Source of the DNA: Reticulascus tulasneorum
Lineage: Eukaryota; Ascomycota; Sordariomycetes; Glomerellales; Reticulascaceae
DNA length: 64,000 nt
Direction: 5' to 3'
Assembly (NCBI GenBank): GCA_001557505.1
Contig: LSAX01000010.1
Span: 1,550,001 to 1,614,000, forward strand
Shown here: positions 59,917 to 64,000 of the stretch, piece after piece
Position numbering within the stretch: the first letter of the stretch is position 1
How the letters are laid out: every line of letters begins with the position of its first letter
The notes under the pieces: model-generated
Seen by the model: the letters and a program-made list of their open reading frames with translations, nothing else
What the model was told of the DNA's origin: nothing
The model's database searches: none
Program-made: the position numbers and the translations under genes

Positions 59917-61027
59917 CTAAGTAACAAACATTTCATCTTGATGCCTGAGAAAGTGTGATAGAATCAATTACGGATATCAGGCAGCCAATAAACGGAGTTA
60001 GATACTCACTTCGAGAAGTCAGACGGCGCGGTATTAGTCTTTTAGCAGTCCGATTGGCGGCAATTCCTGAAGAGTATAGGACTGCAATCTGCTGACACTC
60101 AAAGAATAACCTCGTTTACGACTCTTGGCCCGTCTACTGAGTATACAAGGCCGAAGGCATTTATCAACATCATAAAAAAGAGGCCACAATCAGATGAATA
60201 TCTACAAGGGGCTCATCGGAACCCTACTATTTTCTATCCGTTAAATGAGACGACGGTTGTATACTTCTCCTTAAGTAAGTAATATCTAAAAGAAGGTTAT
60301 TAATTTCTATGATTAAATATTTCTTTAACTAGTAAGTTATATATATTTCTTTTTTATAATTTAATTATAAATCTTTTATATAAAGTATAGATTATATATT
60401 CTTAGCCTAACATTTAGAAGAAAAGCATCAGAAGCTATTTGATCAGGCGCCCGTTTCCAGGTCGCCGTCTTATATGGTTTTGATACCGCTGTAACCTCGG
60501 AACTGTTCTGTCGGGTTGGTCGACAGCATTCATCTCCGAGATCACAGCTGAAACCCCTTGCATTTTTCCCTTTGGCTCTTCTGCTGCATTTCAAACGTGC
60601 CTCCACAATGCCACACTTACTTTTGAACTTTCGTGACGCACACCTATTCAGGACAGTCGGCTTACGTCCCAAAAGCTTTATACCTGCTGGTATACGTCTC
60701 AACAGACGGCGAGTTTTGGTGAGCGTCAGTGGCCGCTTTGAAGTTCCTTTCCGATCCTGCTCAACTTCGGCTTGCCCTGTATGTCAGCCTTATGAGTCGG
60801 TTCAGTTTTACTAGGTACTTTGTCAGCCCTGGCCTGTTCATGCGACACGGCTCTCATGTCTCAACTTTTTGTGCGAGACTTGGTCACATGACCTAGAGCT
60901 CAGGTACTACATTGAGAGTACTTTGCAAATAAGGCTCTGAAGCATCCAAAGCCAACATCTAACGTGGTGATGGAACCCTTCAAATCTTAGATGCCCCAAC
61001 GGATATACACCTGGACGGGTCTCACTA
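59917..61027. other. AT-rich spacer upstream of the HET gene
   Basis: Contains the decayed copy of the direct repeat (60192-60425) and a relict segment near 60485-60560 related to 52.4 kb. An open frame at 60572-60814 (+) and one at 60376-60702 (-) have no recognisable content. Confidence 0.5.
60192..60425. repeat. Direct repeat copy 1, transition-decayed (RIP-like)
   Basis: Same orientation and order as the copy at 63408-63662: AGATGAATATCT, GCTCATC, GTCCG/ATCCG-AAAT, CTCCTTAAGTA, GGTTATTA, ATATATTCT-AGCC, TTTAGAAGAAAAG. Relative to copy 2 almost all differences are C-to-T or G-to-A, making this copy very AT-rich. It lies upstream of the HET gene. Confidence 0.75.
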
Positions 61028-62856
61028 ATGCGGCTTCTAAACACTTCGTCACTGCGACTCGAGAGTTACGCGGCGCTCGGCCACCACCAGGAATATGCCA
61101 TCCTTTCCCATACATGGAGGCCAGACGAGGTCCTCTTCGAAGACGTGGAATTCAAGTCCTTCTCAGCTTGGTCACAAAAAAAGGGTGCATCCAAAGTTCT
61201 CAATAGCTCCAAGTTGGCTGCTAGCCAGGGTCTGCGGTACATCTGGATCGACACTTGCTGCATTGATAAATCCAGCAGCGCGGAGCTCTCTGAAGCCATT
61301 AACTCGATGTTTCGATGGTACAGGCAGGCCGAGGTGTGCTACGCTTATCTCGACGATTTCCAGCACAAAACCGAGGTACTGTGGAATACTGCGACTCGTT
61401 TAGAGGAGCTTCTAACTCGTTGCCGCTGGTTCAAGCGCGGGTGGACGCTGCAAGAGCTGATTGCGCCTCCCACTGTGATTTTCCTGGACTCACAGTGGAA
61501 CATCTTCGGGGAAAGGATGGATCTCTCCCACATCCTAGCTTCTATCACAAGAATTGACGAGTTTCTCTTCCGCTACACGCCAGAGGAGCTTAGTGAGGAC
61601 GGGTTTCTTCTGGATCGACTTAGAGCTGTCAGTATCGCGAGAAGGATGAGCTGGGCAGCAAATCGATCGACGGCGCGGGAGGAGGATGCCGCATACTCGC
61701 TGATGGGAATATTTAACGTCAACATGCCTCTTTTGTATGGAGAAGGTCAATCCAAGGCGTTAGTAAGGCTACAGGAGGAGATTATTCGAAATTCTGGAGA
61801 CCAATCCATCCTTGCGCATAACACGCTCTTCACCATCTCCCCAAATTTGAATGCCTTTCCCAGCAATATCATGCAGACAGGCCGACCTCCCCGATCTGAA
61901 ATAGGCTTTGCCGAAGGCGGCCTGAGCCTCGAAGTTTTACTTTGCTCGGTGCAATCATCAAAGCATGTTTCATTGGATAAGGCCGTGCTTGCGATATTAA
62001 ACTGTGTCTATGACGATCTTTTGTCAAGACCAGCCCTCGTGTTACTGCCGGACGAGTGTAACAAGGACAGGTTCAGGAGAGCTCCAGAAGCCCCAGAACT
62101 ATATAAAATCGGACCTTGTGGCATTTCATCGGACGTTCCAGGAATTCAAAGTAGCTTGATAGGTACGCTTGTCTGTGTGCGCAATGAATTCCCGACTGTT
62201 CTGCAGGAGCATGATTACGACTCTCAAGAGCATTCTGACAGTACGTTGTAGTCAATGACCAAGAACTACTACTGGCACAAAAGACGCGCATCACAATCGA
62301 GCTAGAGGACTCCGAAACATCCTGGGATGAAGGAATGTATATTCCCATACCCGTCGTCGTAAAAGTGGGTTCGGATCTTTTAGAGCACTACAATATAACT
62401 TTCGTGCAGCCCAAGATGGTAGGAGATCTTTTATTGACTGTATCGGCAAGGATATCAATCATTGACAACAGGACTTGTTCCATGGGCCTCATGGTACTAC
62501 AGGACGGTAATTGTGGCGGGATAGGATTGAGCTGGGGCTTCCATAGACTGACAGACGAGAACATTGTCAACGGAAGCGCTATTTTACCATGGTGTAGTAT
62601 GCGAGCACTGGACGAATTGAAGGAGATAGGATACACAGGCTCAAGGGAAACAGCCGCAGACTGGCTGATGTCCATATATTTCTCATCTAAGGGTCAGCAA
62701 GCTAACAAGTACTGGGTATGGTTCTGCTCAGGCTTGGGTTCTGGATCAATTGTTAGCACGGGGCTGAAACTTCCACTGACTGCTCATATTGTGGCTGAGA
62801 CTTTCCTCGATAAGTCTGTCATGAAGCTAACCATAAATGTGGCAAGAACACCATAG
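61028..62856 (+). CDS. HET-domain protein (heterokaryon-incompatibility type)
   Basis: Likely an allorecognition effector or sensor; HET (TIR-like) domains trigger cell death on non-self recognition. The main exon starts at 61028 with MRLLNTSSLRLESY, then YAILSHTW, YIWIDTCCIDKSSSAEL, SMFRWYRQAEVCYAYL and FKRGWTLQELIAP, the standard HET motifs in order within the first 165 residues. DAAYSLMGIFNVNMPLLYGEG follows, typical of HET-E/HET-D-like N-terminal parts. The frame stops at 62251, but the next frame is open and protein-like to 62856 (SWDEGMYIPIPVVVKVGSD to VARTP). Two introns could join them: 62226 region donor GTACGT to acceptor near 62293, or a donor in the TGTGTGCGC stretch to the acceptor before TACGTTG. 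No WD repeat or NACHT part follows. Confidence 0.82.
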
Positions 62857-63704
62857 TTGCCGTGCTGTCGAGGGTCATAGAAGTTATTGGGGGTCGTTGG
62901 AAGCCTCGCAAAATCGTGGCTACACTTGAGGTTCCATAATGACCAGCTGCAAGGAGCCTTATAGAACGACATATTTAAGTCTGGTACTGAGACCACAGTG
63001 ATCCTCTTTCAGTCTTAATATATCTCGGTCAGTTGCAATTACAACCAGAGCAATATTGTTTTCACTCTCTCTTTCGATGCTTATGGGAGTAGTACAGGAA
63101 AGGTTTCCTGCATCGCAAAATTACAGGGCACGTACCTTCAACAGATAACACTGTTGATTCCACAGTAAATATGGGCAGTAACGATTGACGTCTAGGTTCT
63201 AGTGTGGATACGATGCGCCCCTAATTATCTGCTATTTTCGGCAGCCCGTTGTGCGCTGGCCTCGCAAATAAGATCAACATCACGAGTGTCGAATGCCCCG
63301 TAACAATTGAAGAAATAATTAATAAAAAAAACAAGACTCGTATATTGTAAGAGAATTGTTTAGTCTAAATATATTGGAGACTGATACTGGCCTGTCACCT
63401 AGGCTAGAGATGAATATCTGATTAGAAGGTGCTCATCAGACACTTACTAGTTCATGTCCGCCAAATACGACGTCAGGCTACCTACTATCTCCTTAAGTAG
63501 GTAATACCTAAGATAGGTTATTAGTTTTCGTGATTAAGCGTTTCCTTAGCCGGCCAAGCTGCGCGTGTTATTTTCTATAATTATTGCACAAGTGCAACTT
63601 AACTATGGGCTTTTTATGTAACGCATAGACTATATATTCTCAGCCCAAATTTAGAAGAAAAGTAAATTGAATGTTGAAATGATGCGTATATACCTACGAG
63701 CCAA
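62857..63704. other. 3' region of HET gene with repeat copy 2
   Basis: No gene supported. It contains the less decayed direct repeat copy (63408-63662) and AT-rich DNA. Confidence 0.5.
63408..63662. repeat. Direct repeat copy 2 (less decayed)
   Basis: Partner of 60192-60425, same orientation, about 3.2 kb apart, and on the other side of the HET gene. It keeps C and G at most positions where copy 1 has T and A and carries about 15-20 extra bases in the middle. No coding capacity or terminal inverted repeats were seen. Confidence 0.75.
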
Positions 63705-64000
63705 CTATACTCGCTCTGCTGTAGCGATTCCAGTCAACGTTGGATGCAGTGACTGGAGGAAGTTCTGCACCTCAGGGAAGCCGAGTTCCACTAACGTCTC
63801 GTCCCAGAGTCGGTCTGTGGTTTTCTTGCCTTCCTGAGTATACATCATAGGATGAAATCTAAACACTCGAGTTAGCAGTTGAAAAAGGCTTGGAGCATCT
63901 TTCTAAGGGTTCAGTTCCTAAGGGAGAAAAATAAGGGACAGGCTCACGGGTAAATATCCCAGTTCATCACAAAACCGCCATGGCTTTCTTTCCCCTTGAC
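63705..64000 (-). CDS. Short-chain dehydrogenase/reductase, 3' end only
   Basis: The C-terminal part of an SDR-family oxidoreductase, cut by the window edge. Two exons seen: 63948-64000 (continuing beyond the window) and 63705-63858, joined in phase over an intron with a CTAAC branch site. The join gives GGFVMNWDIYPFHPMMYTQE and then GKKTTDRLWDETLVELGF, which resembles the end of fungal retinol-dehydrogenase-like SDRs. The NAD-binding and Tyr-x3-Lys parts lie outside the window, so substrate and activity cannot be judged. Confidence 0.65.

Noticed and set aside
60376..60702. 108-codon minus-strand open frame
   Set aside because: Overlaps the AT-rich decayed repeat and the relict segment; no domain, and composition follows the repeat.
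1..64000. tRNA, rRNA or bacterial-type operons
   Set aside because: No convincing A/B-box plus cloverleaf or rRNA stretch was noticed by eye. A tRNA scan was not run, so a missed tRNA is possible.

Overview
The window is nuclear DNA of a filamentous ascomycete (Pezizomycotina, most likely Sordariomycetes). The reasons are short GT-AG introns (about 45-70 nt, with CTAAC or CTGAC-like branch sites), many Zn(II)2Cys6 regulators, a HET-domain gene, a HeLo-domain gene, and transition-type decay of a duplicated repeat that looks like repeat-induced point mutation (RIP). I reconstructed the exon joins by hand from splice signals, reading frame and family knowledge. No alignment or database search was run.

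1-45 kb is a conserved, gene-dense core. In order: a Zn2Cys6 regulator with a central zinc cluster (+), triosephosphate isomerase (+), mitochondrial ribosomal protein L51/mL43 (-), U1 snRNP 70 kDa protein (+), ribosome assembly factor Mrt4 (-), a small single-exon protein (+), cullin-4 (-), the Tel1/ATM kinase (-, 8 exons, 2,934 codons), nucleoporin Nup192 (+, divergent from tel1), a Slx8-like RING SUMO-targeted ubiquitin ligase (-), mitochondrial DNA polymerase Mip1 (+, with a 6-codon uORF whose stop overlaps the main start), an ABCG half-transporter (-), two weak orphan ORFs and a second Zn2Cys6 regulator (-). Tel1, Slx8 and Cul4 all belong to genome-maintenance pathways. Their closeness is noted but may be chance.

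47-64 kb is accessory in character, with long gene-poor stretches and repeats. It holds a HeLo-domain protein fused to a degenerate kinase fold (an MLKL-like layout), a C2H2 zinc-finger protein with a near-identical 48-residue tandem duplication, a GGTTAGTGAGG-type minisatellite, a large protein with two C-terminal membrane segments and no recognised function, two divergently transcribed genes of the DUF6590 type, a HET-domain gene lying between two roughly 240-bp direct repeats (one strongly C-to-T/G-to-A decayed), and the 3' end of a short-chain dehydrogenase/reductase running off the window.

The most interesting hypothesis is that 47.5-62.9 kb is a non-self recognition or regulated cell-death neighbourhood: HeLo-pseudokinase, HET, DUF6590 pair and two-membrane-segment protein. 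A second open question is whether the minus-strand DUF6590 reading frame and the two-membrane-segment gene are separate or one spliced fusion, because a phase-compatible intron would join them.
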